Assembly (NCBI GenBank): GCA_958298945.1
Contig: OY282610.1
Coordinates: 28,780,167 to 28,844,166, forward strand
Source: Atherix ibis
Taxonomy: Eukaryota; Arthropoda; Insecta; Diptera; Athericidae
Direction: 5' to 3'
DNA: 64,000 nucleotides
Below, piece after piece: positions 47,350 to 57,599 of this stretch (position 1 is the first letter of the stretch; each line of letters opens with the position of its first letter). A program made the translations under genes and the position numbers. A model generated the notes under the pieces. It saw only the letters and a program-made list of their open reading frames with translations. It was not told the DNA's origin and made no database searches.

Positions 47350-48090
47350 AAGGTCTCTGATAGAGTAGAAAGCGGTCATTCTGTAGTGCTGCCACCATCT
47401 AGCCGTTAGTTAGCTGAGGAGAGCAAAAAGACATAGTTGACTTTCATGGAGCATATTAGTTCCCTTTAGAAAATAAAATAGATAATTTAGGAAAGGAGTT
47501 ATTGGGTCGAGCAGTTTCACAACTGAAGGAGTCCTATTCAGAAAGAAATTTTCGATTAAGTTAGATTCATATAAAATATGGGGAATGACATGAAGGACGA
47601 GGTTGGTTACTAAAGAGGAAATTATGGGTAAGTGCGCTGTTGCCAATTCGAATTCCGAGAAGTTTCGTTGCCCAGAACTTTGGAATGGTCATTGAGTAGG
47701 CTGGTTTTTCGATATTTGGCCAATGTTCGGAAAGAAGTCTTCCACTGTTGGTTCAGTTTGTTTGGTAGGAATTTTTCCGATAAGTTCGGAATTTTTATGG
47801 GAATAGTACTGTCAAGACCAGGATCCTGAGCAGCTCGCTCATTGCTGAGGGAATCAGCCTGACATTGACGTTTCTGTTGTTAAGGACCAGATCATTTGAT
47901 GATTCACGAATTGCTTTCAAAGCTTCGATACTGTCTGTACAAATAGATAAGCTGCAAAGTTTCGGAAGATTAATTGCAGTCTCCACTTCCAGCCTAATTG
48001 CTTACAATTCACCATGTAAATGGGATGGCGGAACAGTATTTCAAAGGAATACAATAAAAAAAGCTGATCGACTGAATGCCTAGAATTGTG
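47350..48090 (-). mobile_element. LINE RNase H and 3' end remnant inside the Tc1 element
   Basis: The minus-strand frame 47986-47795 gives LPKLCSLSICTDSIEALKAI, which is the RNase H block (I-x-TDS-x-x-A-x-x-AL) of I/R1/jockey-type LINEs, followed by decayed C-terminal sequence down to about 47400. Upstream on that strand (to about 48080) frames resemble the segment before the block. A similar RNase H remnant lies at 53050-53620. It has multiple stops. Confidence 0.55.
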
Positions 48091-48350
48091 CAAGCTTTGT
48101 CATCAAACGCAAAGTACAAAAAAAGCAATTTGAGAATTTTTCTTTTAATATTATAACATTTTTAATTTGCTGAAATTTTTTTTTTTTTCGCATATTTAAG
48201 ATTAAAATGAATATAATTTTAAGAAAATAAATCATTTTTCCGCTTATTCATTTTAATTTGGGAATTTTATTTAAATATGAACCAGACCCCTCTAACCCAA
48301 ACCAGACCCTCCTAAAAACAAAAGTGGTCACATACTGTTGGCCTGCAGTG

Positions 48351-49900
48351 TACCTTCATATTATCCTTGTATAAATATATTGTTAGACGTGTGTATAGAC
48401 AAATAGGAGAAGTTCATTTGTTAATGTATTGTGAACAGAGTTAATAGCGTGAATTTTTAGAGCACAATGTGAAATGTGATTTAGATACGCGCGAGGAGGT
48501 CCTTTAAATAATATTTGCCGCATACGAATATTAACGATTCTTGTAGCTGAATAAACAAATGTAACGCTAACTTGGAGCACAATCGTTTACGTAGAATTGT
48601 ATACGATTACCAAGTTGAAGTTGAAGAGTGTTTCGGGTTTAGGGTTCAGGGTTTAGTGTTTTGGGTTTTGGGTTTTGGGTGTGGGAGAGTTGCTACTTTG
48701 ATGGGTAGGCGAATGAATTTAATAGAATCACGATTGTGATGGTACGGGTACATATCGCAGCAGGATATTAGTGAGTTGTAGCAGAGCACGAATGTACTCG
48801 TATATGGGACAAACGAAGTCTATTATCTCGATGATGGTAGTTCGTACAATGTCACTGGAACGTGGTTTTGTTTGTGGGAGACTAGAAGAGGAACGGAATG
48901 AGTTTGAAATATGGAAAATGGAGCAAGAATGCTCGGCGTATATGTGCGCGATAGATGGGTAGCTGAGCGGATTGATAGGCTGTTGGGTGGCTGGGTAAGT
49001 GCTATAGTTAAATTGCTTAGCAACTTCATTGATTGTTGCCGGTCGAGAGGAGAAGAGCTCTTGGTTTGTGGTTCAGTACGTAAACTGTTTGTTTCATTGA
49101 CTTTTCTTGACTTTTATTCCCGAAGAGGTCCTTCTTTCCCTTTTCCAAAGTCATACTGTATTTGCGCTAGCATAGACAGCTTTCTAGGTATTCCTATTAT
49201 AATGGTAAAAGTTTGAAAACTATGATATATGATTCAATTGAATGTACGAGTATGTATGGTATGCATACCCAGAGAACATTTTAGTCAAATTTACTTAAAA
49301 TACTGCCTTTATTCCATTAACAACAGCATTAAAATTCTCCTTGCAATGAACAATTTCTCCAAGTCCTTAACATCTTTAGTTTTTCTTTCTTTTATTATTA
49401 CATTCATAAATAAAATATCATATTTGATTTATTTACGTTATTAGATCTTATAGGTAGGAGGGTAGGTACTCGTATACTTCGATAACTATAAATAAATTTT
49501 TAATTGCATTGTCGTGGATTGCATTTTTATTTCTTCAATTCTACACTATCATAATTAACTGAATAAATGGTAAAGAAAAGAAAAACAACAACAAAACAAT
49601 TATAGGTAAGTAAAATGTTGTCTGTGCTTTTATGCACGTGGTTTCTAGTACATCCTTTGAGGATCTTACATAAAATATGGTATCGTCGATTTTTGTTGTT
49701 GTTAGAATTCTTTAAATATACGCAAGTAATTTTTTCTATATTTATACATATTTAAGAAAGTTAGAAAAACGCTATTGTTTTACTGTTGAGGTATTCAATA
49801 AAAATTTTATGGAAATTTTGATTTTTTGCAAAGTAAAAATTAATCAAATATATTAATAATTTTTTATTAATACTTATTATGAGAGGTTTCTTTGCTTATA
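48351..49900. other. intergenic DNA with balanced composition, no gene called
   Basis: 48360-49220 is less A+T-rich than most of the window and carries overlapping short open frames (48771-49216 on plus, 48823-49029 on minus) without recognisable similarity. A (TTTAGGG/TTTTGGG)-like run is at 48631-48686. From 49220 on it is A+T-rich with nothing seen. Confidence 0.4.
48631..48686 (+). repeat. short G-rich repeat resembling TTTAGGG
   Basis: Imperfect repeats of TTTAGGG, TTCAGGG and TTTTGGG over about 55 bases. The unit resembles plant-type telomere repeat, but flies maintain telomeres by retrotransposons, so this is most likely an interstitial simple repeat. Confidence 0.6.
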
Positions 49901-50054
49901 TAAAATTTGTTAAAGAAAGGTCCAATAACAATGTTAAATTGCAGGAAATTACGTCAGTCCTGCGAAATTTTCGGCCAAATATGATAAAATTTATCATATA
50001 TTTTTGATATATTTAAATTTAAAAAAGATTGAAATATTTAAATTTATACCCAAA

Positions 50055-50250
50055 AAAATCCATTTCCTATACGGTTATAGCACTTAAAATTGACGGTAAC
50101 GGTTTCTTTTTCTTCATTTTCAAAGAAGTACAAGCCAATGAAATCTACAGACCAAAGTTCATAATATATAGTCATTTTTCGCATATATGGTAATTTTGTT
50201 TTTGATATCACTCTCCTTCTTGTAACACGAAACGTAGCTACAGTAAAACT
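50055..50250 (-). mobile_element. mariner remnant G
   Basis: The minus strand 50160-50070 encodes VDFIGLYFFENEEKETVTV and NFKCYN, the same transposase block as remnants E and F. It is only about 200 bases and ends abruptly near 50055. Confidence 0.65.
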
Positions 50251-50640
50251 TGCCTTTCCTTTTACAAAAATGTCTATAAGTTTTACGCATTTTTTATTAC
50301 TTAAATAATTTATAATATAAAATTGGCAAATTTTAAACTAAATAAATATTATATTATTTAATATAGATATTTTACAATTTTTAAATGTACAAGGCTATAC
50401 TTTTCAAACTGTAAAATGAATAATTCTGAATTCGTATTTTTTAAGTGATGGGTAATCTTTTGCAAAAAAAAAACATTTTGAATAGAATAATTGGAAAAAT
50501 TTGTGTACACTTTTTTGATCTTATCGAAATTATATGACAAACAATATACAATTTTTGTATGCAAATAAAAATCCCAATAATATTTATAAAAATTGAAGAT
50601 TATTTAATAATTTTTTTTCTCTCCAAGACCTAGAATAAAC
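50200..50640 (-). repeat. dispersed repeat family B, minus copy
   Basis: Reverse complement matches 41521-42030 over about 440 bases, with small insertions and base changes, and leads into mariner G just as the plus copy leads into mariner F. The two copies form a large inverted pair with about 8.2 kb between them. Confidence 0.7.
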
Positions 50641-52301
50641 CTCAATTCTGTAGGAAAATTTTATTCTAAAAAAAACAAACCAGCATCCAAACCCTGTTGT
50701 TGAATCAACGAATCGGCATAATATTTTTTTAACAATTTTATACAATTTTTTTAGTAGTTAAATAATTTATTTTGAAAAAATATGGTTAATTTTAAAAATA
50801 AAAAATAATTCATTGATTGATGTATATTTTTAAAAATTGTCAAATAACAGGGCTACACTTTCCGTACCGCAAACTGGATAAACCAGTATAATTGTCACAA
50901 TTTCAATTAGTATTTGGTTCATTAATTAACTCTATGTCCTCATCGTTGGTAAAGATTAATTTAAACAAATATTGTATTCTTAAATGAATATACGAGTGAA
51001 TACTATATTATTTTTATGGAAATATTTTTCTATTAATTTTTTCTTATTATTTTATTTCCAATTTATAAGATCATTTATGTATTTATATATACAATAGTAT
51101 CTATGACTGCCTTACATACATGCGTATCTATTTATTTGTTTCCTTTTGCATTTGGTGGTATTACAAGAATACACCAACACCTACAAACGAGTATATATGT
51201 TTTTGTGTGTAGGGCTCGTAACTTTTCGTATAAAAGAATAAGGATAGTAGACAAGTTTATGATGTCCCATAAAGATTATCCTTAATGCTGTTTGAGGTTA
51301 TTTTATTTTATCTTCCTCTCTTATTTATTACTATTATTACTATTATTATTGTCATATTTTTTTTTTTGTTTTCATTTAATTGTTAGACATGTATGGAAAA
51401 TTTTCATATGGAAAATTTTCGACTTTTACTCATTCAATTTAATACGATGTATTGTACAATAATATTCAATTCACAAATGTTGCATGCAAAAGCGAATCAA
51501 TACATTTACAAGTTGGTTAAAAACCCCCAAACTACCGACCCCTCCCCTCCCTTATATGGATGTAAATACATATACATACAACAATAAATCCAAGTTTATT
51601 CGAGAATAAAGAAAGCAGAATACGATTCAATATATATTTTTGTTCACTTTCCCTTTTCCTCTTTAACCAAATAAAGTCACAATATAAGTATTTTCAATGT
51701 TTTTCATCCATACAAACGTATAGTATAGACAAACATTAGTATGTAGGTTTAAAAGGCCATTTCTATAATATACACACTTGTAAAATGATAATGACGCGTG
51801 CGCTCTTTGGAGGCACTCCCTGTTTTTTGGGAAAATATGTCTGCACAATCGTTCAGTTTTAACAGCATTGGAATGGAAATATGGTATTGGTCCGGATATA
51901 CTCTATATAGACATGGTCACCTGTAAACGTGTTAGCATACATATAATTTCGACAAAAATTCAACCAAATATTATACGATATTATCAAACAGCAAGAATAC
52001 TGTGCATGCCGAACCGATCAAACTATGAGAGTTTAAAAAACAACAAACAACAACAACACCAGCTAATTAACAATCATAGTAAACGATAATACGAGTAATA
52101 ATAATAATAATAATAAGAAAATTATAAAACAAAAAAATCATTATAAGAAAATAGACAAGAAAAAAACAATTTTTTTAACCAACCAACCCAACAACAATGG
52201 TGATGATGACAGTAGCAATAAATGAAGAAATATCAAAACAACAATGAAAGGTAAATAATTTTTTGACTTTACTATGGTAGATAAAGAAGGGCGGCCTCTC
52301 T
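50641..52301. other. intergenic DNA, partly probable 3' untranslated region of the next minus-strand gene
   Basis: Mostly A+T-rich, with simple runs of TAT and AAC. A minus-strand AATAAA (TTTATT on plus) near 51596 could end the transcript of the exon at 52302-52436. No coding frame is called. Confidence 0.3.
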
Positions 52302-52436
52302 CTAATCTTCACTTTCAATGCTGTCATCAGCATCGTCATCATCATCATCATCATGGCCATCACAATCAGTACGAGCGCCAATACCTTTGTTACCGTCATC
52401 GATGTTGTTGTCGTCACCTTCGGGAAAATCAATACT
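52302..52436 (-). CDS. last coding exon of an unidentified minus-strand gene (acidic C-terminus)
   Basis: Read on the minus strand, a strong splice acceptor (a T-rich run, then CGTTTATAG) is followed by a frame of 44 codons and a stop: SIDFPEGDDNNIDDGNKGIG, then ARTDCDGH, seven Asp, ADDSIESED. The exon enters in phase 0. Composition (acidic, Ser-Glu end) is protein-like, and the Asp stretch is encoded by GAT/GAC repeats. The upstream exons must be at higher coordinates, within or beyond the window; I could not recognise them among the transposon remnants at 53-56 kb. The gene is not identified. The alternative is a chance acceptor next to an ATC trinucleotide repeat. Confidence 0.5.
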   Translation of the reverse strand, partial: SIDFPEGDDNNIDDGNKGIGARTDCDGHDDDDDDDADDSIESED

Positions 52437-52510
52437 CTATAAACGATATACAAAAAAAAATTTCTTTAGATAACATATCCTTTGACCGAAAGTAATTATA
52501 ATTTTGTTTT

Positions 52511-52553
52511 GTTGAACAAGTTGAATGAGTATTTCAACAATTATTTGTTCAAC
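52511..52553. repeat. nested inverted repeat (hairpin)
   Basis: GTTGAACAA at the left pairs with TTGTTCAAC at the right, and inside them GTTGAA pairs with TTCAAC, giving an imperfect stem of about 15 base pairs. No function is claimed. Confidence 0.6.
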
Positions 52554-52709
52554 TTGGTTTTTAATTAAAAGTAACGATAATGGCAGACGTGATTTTGTCA
52601 CATGTTAACGTTATGTTCTGAATGTCTTCTTAGTGCCAACAATGTACAATGTCTGCGTCTTTTTTACATAAAACAGAAGAAGTCCTTTGTTGTTGTTGTT
52701 TTTTGAACG

Positions 52710-52799
52710 ATGGGAGCATTGTTACAATTGGTTGCAGCAGCTGTTTTTATTGTGACAACTGATGCTGCTCCTTCACTGCAGTTTATGCTATTCATATAA
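52710..52799 (+). other. small frame resembling a signal peptide (29 aa), not called as gene
   Basis: The frame starting at 52710 encodes MGALLQLVAAAVFIVTTDAA followed by PSLQFMLFI and a stop. The hydrophobic core and Ala-rich end look like a secretion signal. It could be a first coding exon, but the only donor-like site (CAGTTTAT) is weak. Chance is likely. Confidence 0.2.
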
Positions 52800-53049
52800 T
52801 TTGCAGCTAGCTAGCTCCTTTTGAACGTTTCTCTTCTAAGAAATTGTACAGTTATGTATTCGTAAATTTTTGGAAATTATTTGATATATTGTACTAAACA
52901 GTAGGTAAGTGTTTGCAGGAAAATTAATATCTTCGACTCAAGAATGCCATTTCGTAAAACTACTTTTTATGTGCAAGAGAAAGTATAGATTTTTTTTATA
53001 TATGTTCCTCCTCGCTGTTACAGCTAAGACAAAAGTTATTTGCGGGGAT

Positions 53050-54000
53050 ATCTAGTCGTCCAGCGAGTCACCCTAATATGTAATGAGTTGTAATGATCCC
53101 GGTTAGCATACCTATTTATTTAGCCTGAGTAGGCTTTCTGTTCGCTTCTTCTAATCTAGCTTAGCGCAAATCATTCTAAAGATAAGACATGAGTCAAGAT
53201 TGCTCCATCTTTCGTTCGCCAGCTTTATTGGACTCAGCGAAATGAGGTCTGTAGCCGTTTTCATCTGCTCAACAGTCTCCTAGAAGGTCACTATGTCTCA
53301 TTCGAAGATCTGCGACAGTTCTTCACAGGGACTGGAATCACTTCCCAAATATCAGTTCCAGGGACTTAATAACTTCCCGAAATTACGATATCCATGCCGG
53401 ATATTGAATTCACCGACAGCCAAACTGTGCGGCCTTACGAATAGCCAGAATTTCTGCTTGACATACACTACATTGGTCTGGGAGTCGTAGGGAAATGTTT
53501 ATATTCAAAGATTCAGAGAAGACCCATGCTTCCTGTAATGTTTATATTCAAAGATTCAGAGAAGACCCATGCTTCCTTGCCCCATTTGTGTATATGTCTA
53601 CAGACAATTCCCACTGGACTGTCCCGTATTCGAATTTATACTTAATGTGAAACTCCATACATGCTGTTTCAAACTCTATTACTTTAGGAATGTGTATATT
53701 GTCCTTAGGGATATTTGCGTGCCCGAAACGATATTTGCGTCCACTGCCTTGACGCGCCGGTCAGACGCAGAGCTGACCTAGTAGCCAATCTAATGCAGAA
53801 TATGCAGCATGGTCTTAAGAGCCGTGGAAGGCGTCTTGTACCGTCTCGTAAACAGAACGAGCTCCTTTTTGGGGGAATTGACTCCCGACCCATATCTGCC
53901 CGTCCAATTAACGAGACCGAACAACCCCATTAAACCTCTATTTTTAAGTGTGGTGAGGGGGTTATTTAAAACAGGACGTCTTTTATAGTAAGAAGATATT
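53050..54000 (-). mobile_element. I/R1-type LINE remnant with RNase H domain
   Basis: The minus strand, read from about 53900 downward, gives RLATRSALRLTGASRQW (the region between RT and RNase H), then WVFSESLNINISL and RLPDQCSVCQAEILAIRKAA, matching the RNase H start (VFSxxLxINxSLRLPDxCSVFQAE) of this LINE type. Stops and frameshifts occur. A 41-base tandem duplication inside it is listed separately. Confidence 0.7.
53494..53577. repeat. 41-base tandem duplication within the LINE RNase H region
   Basis: AATGTTTATATTCAAAGATT and the 21 bases that follow occur identically at 53494-53534 and 53537-53577, period 43. On the minus strand both copies encode EAWVFSESLNINI, in different frames. Confidence 0.9.
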
Positions 54001-54102
54001 GTAGTTTCCATTAATAATGATAGGCACATTATCAGCGGAAGCAACCCCCTTAAACCCCTTTTTTTAGAGAGGTAAGGGAGTATTTTATAATAAGACGTCA
54101 TA
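53921..54102. repeat. two diverged copies of a ~60-base segment, 120 bases apart
   Basis: The segment starting AACCCCATTAAACCTCT at 53923 recurs as AACCCCCTTAAACCCCT at 54043, both running through a G-rich middle to GACGTC. Origin is unknown; it lies at the edge of the LINE remnant. Confidence 0.65.
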
Positions 54103-54249
54103 GTAGCGTAGAGGGAATGCGTTCTTGAGAAGTCCCCTTGTGCATTTCTCTTCTGGGTTAACTAGCGCCAAATTTTGCATTGACCAATCTGCTACTAATG
54201 TCGAGGGAAGCTAGAATAGTTTTTCTTTTATTTTCGTCTACGATTTAAT

Positions 54250-54400
54250 GCGTTGAATAAAACCAATTTGCTGATAGTGCTGTCACTATTGAAGCTAATC
54301 GTGGTTCATCGAAGGACGCAGTTCTCAACAGCATTCAACACAACCAACTGAACAACAGAAATATCAAATTGCGTTGGGTTCCGAGTTTACCTTGATCAAT
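54250..54400 (+). mobile_element. LINE RNase H fragment, plus strand
   Basis: A plus-strand frame reads ADSAVTIEANRGSSKDAVLN then SIQHNQLNNRNIKLRWVPS. This matches the RNase H end of jockey/I-type LINEs (DSLSAIxAI..KDxxVxxIxxxL...I.L.WVPSH). It is opposite in orientation to the neighbouring remnant, so it is a separate insertion. Confidence 0.6.
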
Positions 54401-57400
54401 TAGGCTAATTTAAGTGACGAGAGGGTCACAAAGGATAATTCACTTGGGATGATATGATAAACGAGCATGAAACTTATTATAACGACCAAATAGAATTAAA
54501 TTCATAATTTTACGAGCAAATTTTTTGACTGAATGGATTGAATACAATGGAAGTGGAAGGTTTTGGTAAAACTCCAGAGTCCATAGATCCAAATGAGTTC
54601 TAGTACTTTATTTTAAATAAGTAACTAGCTGTCAGTTGTAAGCTTTAAACACGAGTTCAACCATTTAAGTAGTTTTCAGGTCAATCGTTTTTCAATATAT
54701 AGTCCTAAATAACGCATTTGCTCTTTTTAAGGAATTATACTGCCATTAAGGCTTATGAGTGTGTATGATTCACTTTGAAGAGTGTCCGCGAATATAATAA
54801 GGAGCCTTCCTAATTTGAGAAGTTCGAAGATATAGTTTTGTAAAATATTCGAGGCAAAGGGAGGATTATCGTGGCTTTTTAATATGGTTAAAAATTATGG
54901 CATTAGAACATGTAGAAATATTGGATTGAACCAAGAAAACTACCCTGAGAATACCGGAGATTCTAAATGATATTTTGAAGAGCTTTGAAATACTATTATT
55001 AGGAATATACAATATTAGGTAAATTGTTTTAATTTCCAGAGTAAGACAGACTGTTAAGCAATATGTCTTAAAACACGCCTGGGCAGTGCTCGTTTCTCTA
55101 CTAATTATATTATGCTTAATTTTTTTTCCTTTTCAAGATATTTAAAAATAGGAGCCACAGGAATTCGTTTTTAGCACAAACAATTATTGAAGGAAATGGT
55201 CGTTGTCATGGTGGAGCATCCAAGGATCTATAATGTCTAATCTAACGTGAAAAACCCTATAATTGAGCCTTTAAAGATCTGACCTCACTCATTCAACATT
55301 TTCTCTCAGACCACATTTTCATCAGTTTTCGATATTTAAGGCCTTTTCTGAGCGAGATTTGCCAGTAACTAGTTCTGTGCTCTCCAAAAAATGTCTTGTG
55401 CCACCGAAGAAATTTCACTCTTGGTAAGGAATATTCCCCATAGGATTCACTAAGCTTAACACAATATTTGATGAAAACTTATACTTTACGTCTTAGAAAG
55501 GACTAACGTACAAGCTAAGAGATAGCAATGTTGCCAGTTCGTTCTCAATGATGGTAGTCTCATTATATTTCTGTCACACCTTGTATAATAGTAGTTCTTT
55601 TGTTTATTCAAATAAACTGTGTTTCTTTTGAATAGGAAAAAATAAATTTTATAAATAAAATTCAGTAATTTAATGTTAATGCGTTAGTCAATAAAAATAA
55701 TAATAATAAAAAATATAGTTATTGTATATAAAGAATATATGGTGTGTAATTTCGAAATTATTAATGTAAATGCATTCATTCAAATCTGTCAATACTATGG
55801 AATAGATAATATACAATATTAGCGATTCTTCTCTATTAAATATCGGTTTAGGTGTATAATATTTTATACAATATAGTCGAATTGAAATTGAAAAAAAAGG
55901 ATACAAAGGAGTCAATTTTAAAGTATACGCTTGACAAACAAAAAAATCTAGAAGCCAGACAAGCGGGGATATATTATATGGTGACGAAGAAACCAAAAGT
56001 CACAAGAAATTTTGTCCTATCTCACAGGACTCTTTCAAACATCTTTTTCCACATATACATACCTATGTAAATGTACGCATACATACAACTTGAATTCTAT
56101 AGTTGAGAAGTACTCGCATTAATATTGTTGGAGGGTGTTTATGGCTATTGATGGTGCATTTGCACATGCGTTTTCGAAGAGTTTCTAACCAGGCGGTGTC
56201 GATGGCGTTGAGGATTGTTATATTGTCCCCCTTATTCCTATCGATGGAATCGTATTTTGATTAGAATGGAAAACATGTGAGCAAGCTTCTTTCTTCGGTT
56301 GTGCTTGAATCAATTTTGGCTACTGTGGCGTTGCATACAAATTGATTCGACTTTTTTTTTGGCATGTATGAACATCCGTACATAACCGTATATGATTTTA
56401 CAAATACAAATGTGAATTTGGAACATTTACAAGAGTGCGATATTGGCAAAAATTAACGCAAATACCGAAATACAGTTACAAGCAAGTGTGTCGAAATCGT
56501 TCTTCTCCGGATGACACAAAATTTTGAAAAAAAGCAGGCGCCACTCTCATGGCCGATCATAACGTGTACCGTGTACACCTCCAATTCATCTCGCTGGATT
56601 TCCTGTGAGTGGCGTTACATACGCATCACATGTCCAAAAGGAGGGGAAACTTTGGAGCTTGAAATTTTTTCCAAAGCTTTACGAATTTCTCGAAGCCCTA
56701 TTATGGGGCGGCAGGGGGGGGGGGTAGTGTTGGCCAAAAAGCACATGCATTGACCAAAGAACGCGAACAATTTTTGAAAATAACAATACTACTCTCTCTT
56801 AAACTATGAAAAAGAAATAGAAAATTAATATATCTTATATATTTTCAATTAAGAAATGTTCAAAAAATTACCAGTTAATAATGACTAGAAATGATCCATT
56901 ATTAAACTGTGTTTATAAGAGGACATTTTTTATAGACTATGGTTTTTTTATGTTAATTTTTAGTTATAATTCCATTATAATTATATAATTTTCTTAGAAA
57001 TCCTGTTCAATTAATATGAATAACCGCGCAAGTAAAAGAGAAGATGGTATCAGCCCACTCGTATGAGTAGGTTCTCTATGTTGTCTTATAGTCTTTGGCA
57101 AAGTCTCAAATTGACAGCGGCACTCCACTATGGTCATTTTCCATCTGTTCTCGTTGGTATTGAAATTGAACCATGCGCACCTGTATAGACACATTGGGGC
57201 ACTGACTGACTGGAATAATGTTACTGCCGCCAGCTTTATGTATGCATGCATACTGCTGATATAGCCCCCGCCGACACTATGATACAATGATGCTATGATA
57301 TGTACTGCTGTTATTCCCACATATAAACTGATTCATCATTCAATAGTGTTGGTAGTAGTTTATGTTTTGTATCGTTCATATTTGATTTGTATTTTGCTAT

Positions 57401-57420
57401 TGACTGGGACTTGAACTGGA
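54401..57420. other. intergenic DNA, probable old repeats, no gene called
   Basis: 54400-55600 and 56100-56760 have balanced composition typical of decayed transposons in this window but contain no frame I recognise. A run of ten G is at 56715-56724. 55650-56000 and 56780-57000 are A+T-rich. An open minus frame at 56994-57320 has no recognisable similarity. Confidence 0.35.
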
Positions 57421-57427
57421 AGTTCAA

Positions 57428-57434
57428 TATAAAA
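57428..57434 (+). promoter_or_regulatory. TATA-box-like site, possible promoter of the 59871 gene
   Basis: TATAAAA in a locally balanced stretch with a compact region downstream (57440-57560) before A+T-rich DNA resumes. The link to the exon at 59871 is inference; the leader would be about 2.4 kb or contain an intron. Confidence 0.2.
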
Positions 57435-57599
57435 ATCGCTGGAAAAAGCTGTCGCTGTATTTTCTGACCCCCGCCTAAAGCATGAACAACTAACTAGATT
57501 TAAATTAGTCGTTGTTCTAGTTTATACGTACGTAGCACTCAAAGTGTTTCGGGTGGTGTTATAATACGGAAAATTTATATGAAAAACTAAAGAAAATTA

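Larger units (their letters stand above)
45875..48350 (+). mobile_element. Tc1-like element with both terminal inverted repeats
   Basis: The ends are inverted repeats of at least 24 bases: the left reads CACTGCGGGCCAAAATTATG followed by TGACC, and the right end, read inward on the minus strand, reads CACTGCAGGCCAACAGTATG followed by TGACC. Each is flanked by TA (45873-45874 and 48351-48352), the usual Tc1/mariner target duplication. Inside are a family A repeat (45996-46620), a decayed Tc1 transposase (46760-47330) and a minus-strand LINE piece (47350-48090). Removing the two inserts leaves about 1.1 kb, near the size of an ordinary Tc1-type element. It is inactive. Confidence 0.8.

Noticed and set aside
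48911..49216. 101-codon plus-strand frame in the balanced region after the Tc1 element
   Set aside because: No similarity or supporting splice sites; two other frames are also open here.
56511..56753. 80-codon plus-strand frame in balanced DNA
   Set aside because: Some segments look protein-like but I recognise no family, and the region contains a G homopolymer and resembles decayed repeat.
56994..57320. 108-codon minus-strand frame
   Set aside because: No family similarity and no start-site or splice evidence.
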